Counted from the first letter of the stretch, positions 25,425 to 34,569 are shown. The stretch is 42,690 nt of DNA from Prevotella sp. (GCA_017483185.1 JAFULM010000021.1:1-42690); one strand, 5' to 3'. Numbers and translations: made by a program. The notes: generated by a model not told the origin, from the sequence alone.

Positions 25425-28250
25425 TTATTCAAACATCAGCGTCACCGTTCCTCCGTACTCACCCGCACACCAATGCGGCTGCGCCGACGGACCGTTAAGG
25501 TCGGAATAGTCAACCTTATTGCGCACGGCAGGAATATGCTTCAGTATGCTTATGCCGCTATCGGGCAGGCGATAAAGATAGTTGTCGCGGCCGTCGCGCG
25601 GCTGATATATGCCGACGTAGCCATCTGACGGAGGGTTTGTGATAATTATACTGCCCTCTGACGTGACGATGCGCATGCTGCGGACGCCGGCAAAATAGCC
25701 TTTGAACTCGGGATAGCAGAACGATTCGCCGGGCACGGGGTCGTTGTATTCCGTCCTCCAGCAGCCGTATTGCGGACCGTGCATACGGTTCTGCCATACA
25801 CGGTGCGGGCCGAGTCCAAGCCACTCCTTGCTCCTTACCTCCGTTTCGGGATAGGAGAACATTATGCCGAGCAGGTCGACCACACCGTCGAAACCGTATC
25901 TGTAGTCAAGTCGTACACTGCCGTCGGCCATGAACGTCCACGAGACACTCCGCATATGGCCACCTTTATAGTTCACAGTGAGCATAGCGTCATGGACTGT
26001 GACGGTAGCCACCGTTGCCGAATCGTGGTATGTGACATAGTCGGTTGTTGCCAGCGCCTTCTTTCGGTCGAGCTTCGTCTTTCGATCGAGAGGCCGGTCG
26101 GCACGCCGTGCGGCAATCAGCCGCGGACCGTCTGAGATGCTGATATGGCGGCTACCCGTACTGACACACTTCAACAGGCCGTCTGTACGTGAGAACAGAT
26201 ACGTGCGGCCACAAGTACTTATAGCCAATGTGTCGCCAAAGCAAGCGGCAGAAACATCCTTAGCCGGCCGTAATTCGGTATCTGCTGCAGTGGTCAGAGG
26301 ATATGTCCATGTGTAGAGACTGTCGCCACGCCAATCGGTCACAGTGAGGCTGAGCGCGTCGGCCGTCTCCGGAGCTGCAGCAAACGACACGCACGCGGAG
26401 TCGCGCGAAGCGGATTCGGGACAAGGCACACAACCTGATGCCAGCAACTCCACTCCACCGCCATTCCCCAACTTGGGCATACGCAGATAACGGTAATGCA
26501 GACGGCAGGTGCTGAGATTTAGATAGTCGTAATAGTTATGCAGCGTGACACGCCCGCTATCCGCCATGTTCACCGGGCCGGGCTGGATTGGACTCCAGAT
26601 CTGCTTGATGGTATAATAACTTGCCTCCTTCTCATGATGCGGCCCGACAATACCGTCAGGTCCGAAACATTCCTTGGTATCGATAGCTCCATCACGGTCG
26701 GTACGCACCACGCCCTCGTCCACCAGCGCCCAAAGGAATCCGCCAGCACAGCGATCGCTGGTGGCCATCAGCTGCCAGTAGTCATGCAGTCCGGCACCCA
26801 ATCCGCCGTCGTAGAGGCCATGAAGAAACTCCGTCGGCATGACTATGTCCGTGCCACCGAGATATCTCCTCATCTCGCTCCATGAGCGATAATGGCGCGT
26901 GTTGATACCATCACGTATCGACCACGGATATATTACGGTGCGGCGCTGTATGTCGTAGCGGAGAAAGTCCGCCTCCAGTTCATAGTTGAATCCGCCCTCG
27001 TTACCACTCGTCCATATCACCACCGACGGATGATTTACGTCGCGTGTCACCAACTCGCGCACCAGCCGCCGGCCTACGGTCGTCTTCTGCGGATGCTGCC
27101 AGCCGGTAAGTTCGTCAATGACATAGAGTCCGAGGCTGTCACATATATCATAAAACTCCTTGTCGGCAGGATAGTGGCTCAGCCGGACGGCGTTCATGTT
27201 CATGCTCTTTATCAGCAGTACGTCCTCCATGTTTTTCGCATAGCTCAGCGTACGGCCGCTCTCCGGACGGAAAGAGTGACGGTTTACTCCTTTCATCTTC
27301 ACCCTCACGCCGTTGATGAAGAAGCCGTCGCCACGCCGCATCTCCACCGTACGGAAGCCAAACCGTTGGCTGTAGCGATGAATGACGCGCCCGCGGCGGT
27401 CTGCCAAAACAAACTCCGCAGTATAGAGATGTGGCGTCTCGGCCGTCCACAGTTTCGGATTCCCGCAACTCATGTCTATTCTGAGACTGTCGTCCACAGC
27501 CGGAACTATGCTTTCGGCTACACGTTGCCCATCGGCACCGGTAATGATGGTACACAAGGTAGAACCAGCCTTTGCGCCCGTGGTGAAACAATCGGCACGG
27601 AAACGCCCGTCCATGTCGGCGTCAATAGCCACGCGACTGATGCTCATCGCCGGGCGTGCCTCTATATATACAGGACGGATTATACCGCCGAAGTTCCAGT
27701 AGTCGCAGCGACGCTCGGCAAGATTCATGTCGCCGTCGGCACTCTCCTTGCTCACCGTCACCTCCAGAAGATTGTCCCTTCGGCCAAATTTCACCAGTTC
27801 CGTGATGTCGTAGCGGAACGGCGAGAAACCTCCCTGATGCACGTCACCAGCCGGCAGGCCGTTTATGCGCACCTCCGTGTCAGTCATGGCCGCCTCAAAG
27901 ACAATCTCAATTTTACGTCCGCGCCACTCCTTCGGCAGCCGAAACGCATGACGATAAAGTCCTTTCTCGTCAGCAATGGGCGCCTTGCTGGGCTTTTTGT
28001 TCCACTTATTATATTCATATCCGTACTGATATGTGCCGAAGCCCTGCGTCTCCCAGCACGACGGCACACCTATCGTTGTCCACTCTCCGGAAGCGCGCCC
28101 GCCGGTGCAATAAAAGTCCCATGCCACCATGTCGTCGCATCCGTGCCCCGACAGATACATCGTCTCTGTCTCCTGAGCGCATCCGCTCTGTACGGACAGC
28201 GCGCATGCAACGACCGTCATGGCTGTGATGATAAACTTTCTGCTTGTCAT
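25425..28250 (-). CDS. Secreted glycoside hydrolase family 2 (beta-galactosidase-like)
   Basis: The 941-residue protein carries a signal peptide (AMTVVACALSVQSGCAQ; Cys24 could be lipidated but the lipobox is poor). It has the GH2 order: sugar-binding jelly roll (VPSCWETQGFGTYQYGY), immunoglobulin-like domain, then a TIM barrel (about 310-560). The acid/base is Glu418 in WTSGNEGG and the nucleophile is probably Glu474 in MPTEFLHG. C-terminal Bgal small-chain-like domains end with WLGLGPHRVWQNR. Family length is near 1000. Substrate could be a beta-galactoside or other beta-glycoside. It is the last gene of an operon with a cytoplasmic DUF5107 protein and a sugar porter, and has a strong terminator. 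Confidence 0.9.
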   Translation of the reverse strand: MTSRKFIITAMTVVACALSVQSGCAQETETMYLSGHGCDDMVAWDFYCTGGRASGEWTTIGVPSCWETQGFGTYQYGYEYNKWNKKPSKAPIADEKGLYRHAFRLPKEWRGRKIEIVFEAAMTDTEVRINGLPAGDVHQGGFSPFRYDITELVKFGRRDNLLEVTVSKESADGDMNLAERRCDYWNFGGIIRPVYIEARPAMSISRVAIDADMDGRFRADCFTTGAKAGSTLCTIITGADGQRVAESIVPAVDDSLRIDMSCGNPKLWTAETPHLYTAEFVLADRRGRVIHRYSQRFGFRTVEMRRGDGFFINGVRVKMKGVNRHSFRPESGRTLSYAKNMEDVLLIKSMNMNAVRLSHYPADKEFYDICDSLGLYVIDELTGWQHPQKTTVGRRLVRELVTRDVNHPSVVIWTSGNEGGFNYELEADFLRYDIQRRTVIYPWSIRDGINTRHYRSWSEMRRYLGGTDIVMPTEFLHGLYDGGLGAGLHDYWQLMATSDRCAGGFLWALVDEGVVRTDRDGAIDTKECFGPDGIVGPHHEKEASYYTIKQIWSPIQPGPVNMADSGRVTLHNYYDYLNLSTCRLHYRYLRMPKLGNGGGVELLASGCVPCPESASRDSACVSFAAAPETADALSLTVTDWRGDSLYTWTYPLTTAADTELRPAKDVSAACFGDTLAISTCGRTYLFSRTDGLLKCVSTGSRHISISDGPRLIAARRADRPLDRKTKLDRKKALATTDYVTYHDSATVATVTVHDAMLTVNYKGGHMRSVSWTFMADGSVRLDYRYGFDGVVDLLGIMFSYPETEVRSKEWLGLGPHRVWQNRMHGPQYGCWRTEYNDPVPGESFCYPEFKGYFAGVRSMRIVTSEGSIIITNPPSDGYVGIYQPRDGRDNYLYRLPDSGISILKHIPAVRNKVDYSDLNGPSAQPHWCAGEYGGTVTLMFE

Positions 28251-28292
28251 TTACAATTAATATATTAATGACCGTTGTTCCCTAAGCCATCC

Positions 28293-31200
28293 TTACTCCA
28301 TCAGCGAGCGCAATGCCGCAGCCCCCTGATGGTTGATGTCGGCGTCAGTGAGTTCGTCGAGATAACGCTGCGAGCGCTCCATGTCGCCCAAACCGCGATA
28401 ACCGAGGGCCAGCATGTAGAGGCAGTGGATGCGGTTGCGGGCGTCGAGCGAGTCCTCCCAGATGAGCAGGTCGGGCAGCGAAACGGCGAAATAGTCCATC
28501 ACCTGCGGCTCGAAGATATGGTTGCGGCCGTAGTTAACGAGGCGGTTGAAGCGGCCGTTGGCCTCGTCGCGGCGTCCGAGACGGATGAGGGCGAGACCCT
28601 GATAGAATATTTTGTCGGGCTTGGCATCGTTGTAGTACATCGCGGCGGCGGGCTCCTGCGGGCCTTCCGTGGCCAGCGTCCACCAGCGGCGGGCGGCCTC
28701 CTCGTCACCCTGATCGCTCATGGCGCAGCCCAACAGATAGTGGAAATCATTCTCCTGAGCACCGTGCAGCTTGCCCTCGCCCAGATGGTGAGGATATTCG
28801 AGACACTCCATGAGCAGCTTTTCGGCGCGCGCGGGTCGGTCGGCAATCAGCGCCTGCTTGGCCAGCTCCACGCGACACGTCTGATATTGCGCCGAGACCT
28901 TGCCTTCGCCGCCCTCCCACGGATGGAAGACATGACCGTCAATCAGCTCCATCGCCTCCTCGTAGCGGCCCAGCTGGTTGAGCAGCGTGGCCTGTTCGAG
29001 CACGAGGTCGTCACGTCCGGCGACAATGTCGGCATGCTCTTCGAGCAGCGCGAGACGCTCCGCGTGCGGCCGTTGCATGCGGCGGTAGAGCTGGTCGAGC
29101 TCCATGAGGATGCGCGCATCGGTAGTGTCGAGCCTGAAAGCGCGCTCCATATAGTCCACGGCCGTCGCCTTGCGGTCGAGCTTGTTGAAGTAGGCCAGCG
29201 CCAGATTGCGCCATACGGTGGGGAACTGCGGGTCGAGTCCGGCCGAACGGCTCCACGCCTTGATGGCCACGTCATACTGACGGCGGTCGTAGTAGAGACA
29301 TCCGAGATAATAGTATGCGCGTGCGCCGAAGGGATTTTCCCGCGTTGCGGCGGTCAGGGCGACCACCGCCTCGGGTCGGTTGGGGAAGCAATAGTCCGAC
29401 GGAGCGGCCTCGGCCTCAGCCCATCGACCCATATAATAATATGTCATGGGCGACACGGCTCCTTCTTCCTCAGCCATCTTCCATATCGCACAGGCCTCCT
29501 CGCGGCGTCCGGCAGCCATATAGTCGAGCGCAACCTCGTCGTAGTTGTGGGACGAGCGGCGGAGCATGGTGCGCATCGTGGCCAGTTCGGCGTCATCGCC
29601 TGTGACAAGCCAACACTCGTAGCGGCAGACATAGTTGAAGCGGTCGAACGCCAGCGACTCGTCGATGAAGCGCAGACGCTCCTCCACCGTATAGCCGGCA
29701 AGGCGCATGATGACAGCCCGCAGCGCGCGGCACTTATGATTGTGCCAGTTGGCGGTCAGGCAGCGGTCTGTCTCGTCCAGCGCGTCGGCCAGCCGACCCT
29801 GCGCCAGCGAGATCTGAGCGGCCTCGAAATAGCCCGCGTCGGCCCACGCCTTGTTCCACGTCGACTTCCAGAAACGCTCGTAAGCCTCATCGAGCCGGCC
29901 CTGATACTTGAGCGCGAGACCGAGGTTATATATCGGTTCGCCGTCGTAGGGATTGGGATTGCGGCGCGTTATGACGGCCACGGCGCGGCGCAGGTATTCC
30001 TCGGCACGTTCGAAGCGTCCGCGGCGCAGATACCACAGTCCCATCGCGTTGCAACAGCGGTAGTCCGCCGGGTCGCGGCGCAGTGCCTCCTCATAGTAGT
30101 CCGTCGGGCTGTATGTGGCGTGGCGGTACTGCTCCAGATGCTGTCCGGTGAGATAGAGCTGCTCCGTTGTCTTCACGTCCTGCGGCAGCTGCGCGGCCTC
30201 GGCTGCGGGCGGAATGGGACGGATGTCGTCGGGCTCGGGAGACCATTTAAGTGAAGAACGAAGAGAACCCTCTTCACTTATCGTAACTTCGATATTCTTG
30301 ATGAGGAAAGAAGTTGCTGCCGCCGGAGTATTGGATTCTTCACTCTTCACTCTTCCCTCTTCCCTCAAAGATATCGTCTCGTCGAAGACTATTTCGGGCG
30401 AGAGGTCGAGAGTATTGTCATAGAAGACCGTTCCGTCGACGGTGGAGCGCAGGACGATGCGGGTGTGCTTGCGCGAGGTGGCCATGAGGCGGATGCGCAC
30501 GCTGTCGGCAGCGGCCGGTTCGACGTTGAGGATGTAGTCGCGCGAGGCCTGTTTGACCATGCCCAGCTCGCGATAGGGCATGAAATACTGCGTAAAGCGC
30601 TTCTCCTCGTATGGCATCAGCCACGTGAAGTCAGGCTGGTTCTCGGTATATACGCCCGCCATCAGCTCGATGTAAGGCCCGTCGGCGTCGGTCAGGTTGC
30701 GGTCCCAGGCGCGGCCGAAGTCGCCGTTGCCCCACGTCCACTGCTTCTTGCCGGGCGACAGATGGCGGCTGGCCACGTGGAGCATGCCCGCGCGAGTGTC
30801 GTTCTCATAGCCGCCCTCGAAGTCATAACGGGAGTTGACGCCCATATACGACGTCGGCACCTTGATGTTGCGGTAGTTGGATATGTCGACGCCGGCCGAA
30901 TAGTCCATCTTATAGTATGTGCCAGTGGCGATGGGGAAGCTCGACACGGCGCGCTTGCCGTGGTCGAACACGGCGTTGATGTCGGGCGGGAAGACGCTCT
31001 GATAGTCGTCGTTGACGGCCACGGCGGGGTTGGCCCACCACAGGAACGTCTGCGGCATGTCGGTGCGGTTGTAGAGCACGCCGCGTATCTCAAGATAGGC
31101 GCAGCCCGGACGCAGCGTAAATCCGGCCATGCCCTTCTGGTGTGTCATGCGCTCCATCTCGTTGACCCACACCGTCACGGAGCCGTCGGCATGTTCCTCT

Positions 31201-31598
31201 ATCGTCGAGTCGACGGGCAGATAGGTCGACGGACGGTGATGCTGCGGCCAGTTGAACTCGATGCCGCCGCTGATCCACGGTCCGGTCAGACCGACCAAGG
31301 CGGGCTTGATGACGTGGTTGTAGTAGACGAAGTGGCGCTGACGGATCTTGTCGTAGGCCATCTGCACACGTCCGCCCAATTCGGGAAGTATCATCACCTT
31401 GATATATTCGTTCTCGAGCCAGATGGCGTGATATTCCTCGTCGGTCTTCTCGTCGCTGATGCTTTCTATCACGGGATACGGATAGACCGCTCCGCTCGAG
31501 CCCTGATAGACTCTCTTTTCGAGAAATATAGGATTCTTCTCAGGTTGTCCGATTCCGTATGTCGGGATGACAACCGTCTCTCTCCATGCTTTTACCAT
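28293..31598 (-). CDS. DUF5107 domain protein with tetratricopeptide repeats
   Basis: The 1101-residue protein has no signal peptide and is probably cytoplasmic. Residues 1 to about 340 match DUF5107, with a mutarotase-like look (VMILPELGGRVQMAYDK, GPWISGGIEFNWPQHHRP, FLWWANPAVAV). Residues from about 470 are a long TPR array (for example ADYRCCNAMGLWYLRRGRFE, PIYNLGLALKYQGRLDEA, FPTVWRNLALAYFNKLDRKA). Between them, about residues 411-451 (EEGRVKSEESNTPAAATS onward) derive from a palindromic, heptamer-repeat DNA insert. Function is unknown; location between a sugar porter and GH2 suggests handling of the imported sugar or its linkage. The stop is 42 bases before GH2. Confidence 0.85.
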   Translation of the reverse strand: MVKAWRETVVIPTYGIGQPEKNPIFLEKRVYQGSSGAVYPYPVIESISDEKTDEEYHAIWLENEYIKVMILPELGGRVQMAYDKIRQRHFVYYNHVIKPALVGLTGPWISGGIEFNWPQHHRPSTYLPVDSTIEEHADGSVTVWVNEMERMTHQKGMAGFTLRPGCAYLEIRGVLYNRTDMPQTFLWWANPAVAVNDDYQSVFPPDINAVFDHGKRAVSSFPIATGTYYKMDYSAGVDISNYRNIKVPTSYMGVNSRYDFEGGYENDTRAGMLHVASRHLSPGKKQWTWGNGDFGRAWDRNLTDADGPYIELMAGVYTENQPDFTWLMPYEEKRFTQYFMPYRELGMVKQASRDYILNVEPAAADSVRIRLMATSRKHTRIVLRSTVDGTVFYDNTLDLSPEIVFDETISLREEGRVKSEESNTPAAATSFLIKNIEVTISEEGSLRSSLKWSPEPDDIRPIPPAAEAAQLPQDVKTTEQLYLTGQHLEQYRHATYSPTDYYEEALRRDPADYRCCNAMGLWYLRRGRFERAEEYLRRAVAVITRRNPNPYDGEPIYNLGLALKYQGRLDEAYERFWKSTWNKAWADAGYFEAAQISLAQGRLADALDETDRCLTANWHNHKCRALRAVIMRLAGYTVEERLRFIDESLAFDRFNYVCRYECWLVTGDDAELATMRTMLRRSSHNYDEVALDYMAAGRREEACAIWKMAEEEGAVSPMTYYYMGRWAEAEAAPSDYCFPNRPEAVVALTAATRENPFGARAYYYLGCLYYDRRQYDVAIKAWSRSAGLDPQFPTVWRNLALAYFNKLDRKATAVDYMERAFRLDTTDARILMELDQLYRRMQRPHAERLALLEEHADIVAGRDDLVLEQATLLNQLGRYEEAMELIDGHVFHPWEGGEGKVSAQYQTCRVELAKQALIADRPARAEKLLMECLEYPHHLGEGKLHGAQENDFHYLLGCAMSDQGDEEAARRWWTLATEGPQEPAAAMYYNDAKPDKIFYQGLALIRLGRRDEANGRFNRLVNYGRNHIFEPQVMDYFAVSLPDLLIWEDSLDARNRIHCLYMLALGYRGLGDMERSQRYLDELTDADINHQGAAALRSLME
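30248..30366. repeat. Palindrome and heptamer repeats inside the DUF5107 gene
   Basis: TAAGTGAAGA (30248-30257) is complementary to TCTTCACTTA (30271-30280). At 30339-30366 four heptamers follow one another: TTCACTC, TTCACTC, TTCCCTC, TTCCCTC. The same heptamer type, as GTGAAGA twice, occurs in non-coding DNA after the GH105 stop (about 19970). The reading frame remains open through it. Confidence 0.8.
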
Positions 31599-31700
31599 AT
31601 TGTGAATGTTGAATGTTGAATTACGAATGTTGAGTTGTCGGCCTGCGGCCGATTATGAATTATTGAATTATGAATTGTCCGGCCGGGCCGCGGCATGTCG

Positions 31701-33065
31701 TCATTCGAGCCGTTTTCCCTTTGTCTCCGGCAGTCGGAAGATGAAGAACAGCAGTCCCGAGAAGCATATCGCGCTGTAAAGCCAGAACGTGCCGCTGCTG
31801 CCGAGCGAGGCGTTGAGCGACGGGAAGGAGAACGTCAGCGTCGTGCATCCCGTCCAGAGGGCAAACGTGCAGGTGGCCATAGCCACGCCGCGGACTCTCG
31901 TGGGGAATATCTCGGAGAGCAGAACCCACGTCACCGGACCGAGCGACATGGCGTAGCAGGCTATCGCCGCCACGACGAGCACGACCATGAAGAAGCCTGT
32001 CACGTGCAGATAGTAGCACGTGCCGAGGATGAGATAGAGCACGCCGAGACCTCCCGCACCGAAGAACATCAGCGAACGGCGGCCCCAACGGTCGACCGTA
32101 TAGATGGCGACAATGGTGAAGATGACGTTGGCCACGCCCGTTATGACGATGTTGAAGAGCACGTCGCCCACGCTGTAGCCGGCGGCGGAGAATATCTCCT
32201 GAGCATAGTTGAAGATGACGTTTGTGCCACACCACTGCTGGAACACGGCGATGAAGACGCCGAGCATGAGCACCGGAGCGTAACGGCGGGAGAACAGGGA
32301 GCCGAGTCCGCCGCTCTCACCGTCTTCGACAGATGTCGCCCCGCGCATGGCCTCGACCTCACTGCCGGCATAGTCGGCTCCACCGATGTGCATCAGCGTC
32401 ACCCAAGCCTTGTCTTCGCGGCCGTGGAGCATCTGCCACCGCGGACTCTCGGGTATGAGGAACGACAAAAAGAGGAACGCCGCGGCGGGCAGAGTTTCGG
32501 CCCAGAACATCCAGCGCCAGCCCATCTGGCCGTTCCACGAGGCGACGATGTCGGCCTCGGTATAGCCGGCCGGCACGGGCTCGGCCAGCAGCCAGTTGAC
32601 TATCTGCGCACCGAGTATGCCGAGCACGATGGTCATCTGATTGAGCGAGACGAGCCGCCCGCGGACCTGTGCGGGCGAGATCTCGGCGATATACATCGGC
32701 GAGAGTGCCGAGGCTATGCCGATACCGACGCCTCCGATGAAGCGCGCTATATTAAATAAGGTGAAGTCGCTCACCGCCCCGGTAGCCACGGCCGACAGTG
32801 TGAAGAGCATGGCCGAGATGACGAGCAGAGGCCGGCGCCCGTAGCGGTCGGCCATGCCGCCGGCCACCATAGCGCCCACGAGACAGCCCACGAGGGCCGT
32901 CGACATGGCCACGCCCTGCATGACGGGGTCCGCGGATATGCCGAAGAAAAGTTCGTAGAAGGGCTTTGCTCCGCCGATGACCACCCAGTCGTAGCCGAAG
33001 AGCAGGCCGCCCATCGCCGAGACGAGGCAGATGAAGTTGACAAACGTCTTGTTGTAATCGTTCAT
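31701..33065 (-). CDS. MFS sugar porter (sugar:H+ symporter family)
   Basis: About 454 residues from the ATG at 33065 (MNDYNKTFVNFICLVSAMG). Twelve membrane helices are expected. Sugar-porter signatures include GGLLFGYDWVVIGG in helix 1, DRYGRRPLL after helix 2, PESPRWQMLHGRED before the central loop, DRWGRRSLMFFGAG, and PETKGKRLE at the end. This group covers xylose, arabinose and galactose porters; the exact sugar is not deducible. It is the first gene of the operon with DUF5107 and GH2, under a consensus promoter, and divergent from the AraC regulator. An upstream ATG at 33098 falls in the promoter region and is rejected. Confidence 0.92.
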   Translation of the reverse strand: MNDYNKTFVNFICLVSAMGGLLFGYDWVVIGGAKPFYELFFGISADPVMQGVAMSTALVGCLVGAMVAGGMADRYGRRPLLVISAMLFTLSAVATGAVSDFTLFNIARFIGGVGIGIASALSPMYIAEISPAQVRGRLVSLNQMTIVLGILGAQIVNWLLAEPVPAGYTEADIVASWNGQMGWRWMFWAETLPAAAFLFLSFLIPESPRWQMLHGREDKAWVTLMHIGGADYAGSEVEAMRGATSVEDGESGGLGSLFSRRYAPVLMLGVFIAVFQQWCGTNVIFNYAQEIFSAAGYSVGDVLFNIVITGVANVIFTIVAIYTVDRWGRRSLMFFGAGGLGVLYLILGTCYYLHVTGFFMVVLVVAAIACYAMSLGPVTWVLLSEIFPTRVRGVAMATCTFALWTGCTTLTFSFPSLNASLGSSGTFWLYSAICFSGLLFFIFRLPETKGKRLE

Positions 33066-33095
33066 AACGTGTTCCGTTTTAAAGGTTAGTGGGTG

Positions 33096-33126
33096 CAAAG
33101 ATAGACAGTTTCACGGAAGGCCCAAA
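33096..33126 (-). promoter_or_regulatory. Promoter of the MFS-DUF5107-GH2 operon
   Basis: Minus-strand TTTG (33126-33123), a 19-base spacer and TATCTTTG (33103-33096). Confidence 0.75.
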
Positions 33127-33228
33127 TAGAAAATAAGGAAGAAAAGATGGACTATCTTATGGTTTCCGCCTGACGATGGATGTACGGGGAGGCATGGTCA
33201 TGGTTCTTCCGGCATCCGGAATACAGGA

Positions 33229-33256
33229 TAGGGTCGCGACCCGTCGCGACCGCCTC
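33229..33256. repeat. Family E half element truncated beside D4
   Basis: The left arm TAGGGTCGCGACCCGTCGCG plus ACCGCCTC is intact. The right side keeps only ATGGAGGCGA (about 33292), where family D copy D4 begins. 33127-33228 shows no other feature. Confidence 0.75.
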
Positions 33257-33300
33257 GTGGCTTATACAACCGGACAATCAAATCTGTTGGCATGGAGGCG

Positions 33301-33516
33301 AGGGTGTTGCAGAACTCGCATGAAAGCCTTTAAGTGGGGGTAATCTCAGTCCCCTCCTTGCGAAGGAGGGGTTAGGGGGTGGTTAGTCATCCATTATTAT
33401 CCAAAGCAATGATTTTCATATAGTTATTGTTTAACCACCCCTAACCCCTCCTTCGCAAGGAGGGGACTAAGATTACCCCCCACTTAAAGGCTTCCATGCG
33501 AGTTCTGCAACACCCT
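33301..33516. repeat. Family D large palindrome, copy D4
   Basis: Near-perfect arms of about 85 bases (33301-33385 and 33432-33516) start AGGGTGTTGCAGAACTCGCA and contain CCTTTAAGTGGGGGTAA and CCCTCCTTGCGAAGGAGGGG. It lies between the divergent promoters of the MFS operon and the AraC regulator. Confidence 0.9.
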
Positions 33517-33563
33517 CCTACCATTCACTCCAAACACCGGAAGAACCGGCTTTCATGCTTGAA

Positions 33564-33602
33564 ATTGAAAATCTTGGGAGTTTCTGATTGAAAATCTTGG
33601 GA
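33564..33602 (+). promoter_or_regulatory. Direct repeat, candidate AraC operator
   Basis: ATTGAAAATCTTGGGA occurs at 33564-33579 and again at 33587-33602, 23 bases apart, about two helical turns. The second copy includes the -33 TTG of the promoter, so the AraC protein encoded downstream may regulate itself. No identical copy is seen at the MFS promoter. Confidence 0.7.
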
Positions 33603-33616
33603 ATTTTGTATATTTG
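33588..33616 (+). promoter_or_regulatory. Promoter of the AraC-family regulator
   Basis: TTG (33588-33590), an 18-base spacer and TATATTTG (33609-33616), 35 bases before the ATG. Confidence 0.65.
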
Positions 33617-33650
33617 CGTTAAAAACAAGACATCATAATTAACAAATAGC

Positions 33651-34532
33651 ATGAACCTGAAAGACGGATTCAGCGGCGAGCGCTCCATCGTGCTGCCGCA
33701 GATGATAGTGGACATGGAGCGGGAAGACCCGTTGGCGTCGAGCCTCTATGTGACCGACATCGGATATTATCCGCATGCCGGAGGCCACCGCCGCGAGCGG
33801 ACTGTGCCCATCGACCAGCACGTGCTGATATATTGTGCCGACGGTGCCGGATGGTACAGCGTCGACGGAAGCGCATACGAGGTCACGGCAAACCAGTTTT
33901 TCATCCTCCCCGCCGGCCGTCCCCACTCCTACGGGGCCGACGGCACCAATCCCTGGACAATCTATTGGGTCCATTTCACCGGCACCCACTCCGACTTCTA
34001 CGCCCAAGGCGCCACCTGTCCGCAGGACGTGAGGCCGGGCGTCCACTCACGCATAAACTACCGCAACAACATCTTTGAGGAGATATTCAACACGCTCAAC
34101 GCCGGATACAGCCTCGACAGCCTGCGCTATGTCTCGTCCATGCTCCACTACTATCTGGCCTCGATGCGCTATCTGAACACGTTCCGCAATGCCGCCCAGC
34201 GCATCGACGACGGCAATGTGGTAGCCGCGGCAATCCACTACATGGAGGAGAACATCGAAAAACGCCTCTCCCTCGACGCCATCGCACGCTATACGGGCTA
34301 CTCTACGAGCCATTTTTCCACGCTATTCAAGCGCCAGACGGGCCAAAGTCCGCTCAGCTATCTTACAGGAAAGAAGATTGAGGAGGCCTGCCGCATGCTC
34401 GCCGAAACACCGATGCGCGTCAATCAGATATGCCACAAGGTGGGCTTCGACGACTGCTATTACTTCTCGCGGGTGTTCAGCCGCACGATGGGAATGTCAC
34501 CGCGGGAATACCGCGAGAGGTCTAAGGGTTAA
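33651..34532 (+). CDS. AraC-family transcriptional regulator
   Basis: The 293-residue protein has an N-terminal cupin-type sugar-sensing domain (about 45-150; HVLIYCADGAGWYSVDG, FFILPAGRPHSYGADG, WTIYWVHFTG). Two helix-turn-helix motifs lie in the C-terminal 100 residues (LSLDAIARYTGYSTSHFSTLF and VNQICHKVGFDDCYYFSRVF), followed by the signature MGMSPREYR. It is divergent from the MFS-DUF5107-GH2 operon and is the obvious candidate to activate it when the sugar is present. It resembles cytosolic AraC/RhaS-type sensors rather than the hybrid two-component regulators common in polysaccharide loci. Confidence 0.93.
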   Translation: MNLKDGFSGERSIVLPQMIVDMEREDPLASSLYVTDIGYYPHAGGHRRERTVPIDQHVLIYCADGAGWYSVDGSAYEVTANQFFILPAGRPHSYGADGTNPWTIYWVHFTGTHSDFYAQGATCPQDVRPGVHSRINYRNNIFEEIFNTLNAGYSLDSLRYVSSMLHYYLASMRYLNTFRNAAQRIDDGNVVAAAIHYMEENIEKRLSLDAIARYTGYSTSHFSTLFKRQTGQSPLSYLTGKKIEEACRMLAETPMRVNQICHKVGFDDCYYFSRVFSRTMGMSPREYRERSKG

Positions 34533-34569
34533 AGACGGTATCAGGTCCTCACACGCAAAGTAGATTCCG

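Noticed and set aside
28275-30254. Plus-strand frame of 659 codons
   Set aside because: It is antisense to the GC-rich TPR region of the DUF5107 gene; it has no recognisable domain.
30339-30366. Heptamer run as a deliberate phase-variation switch
   Set aside because: Only four imperfect units of two types exist, too few to claim frequent slippage; kept only as part of the insertion finding.
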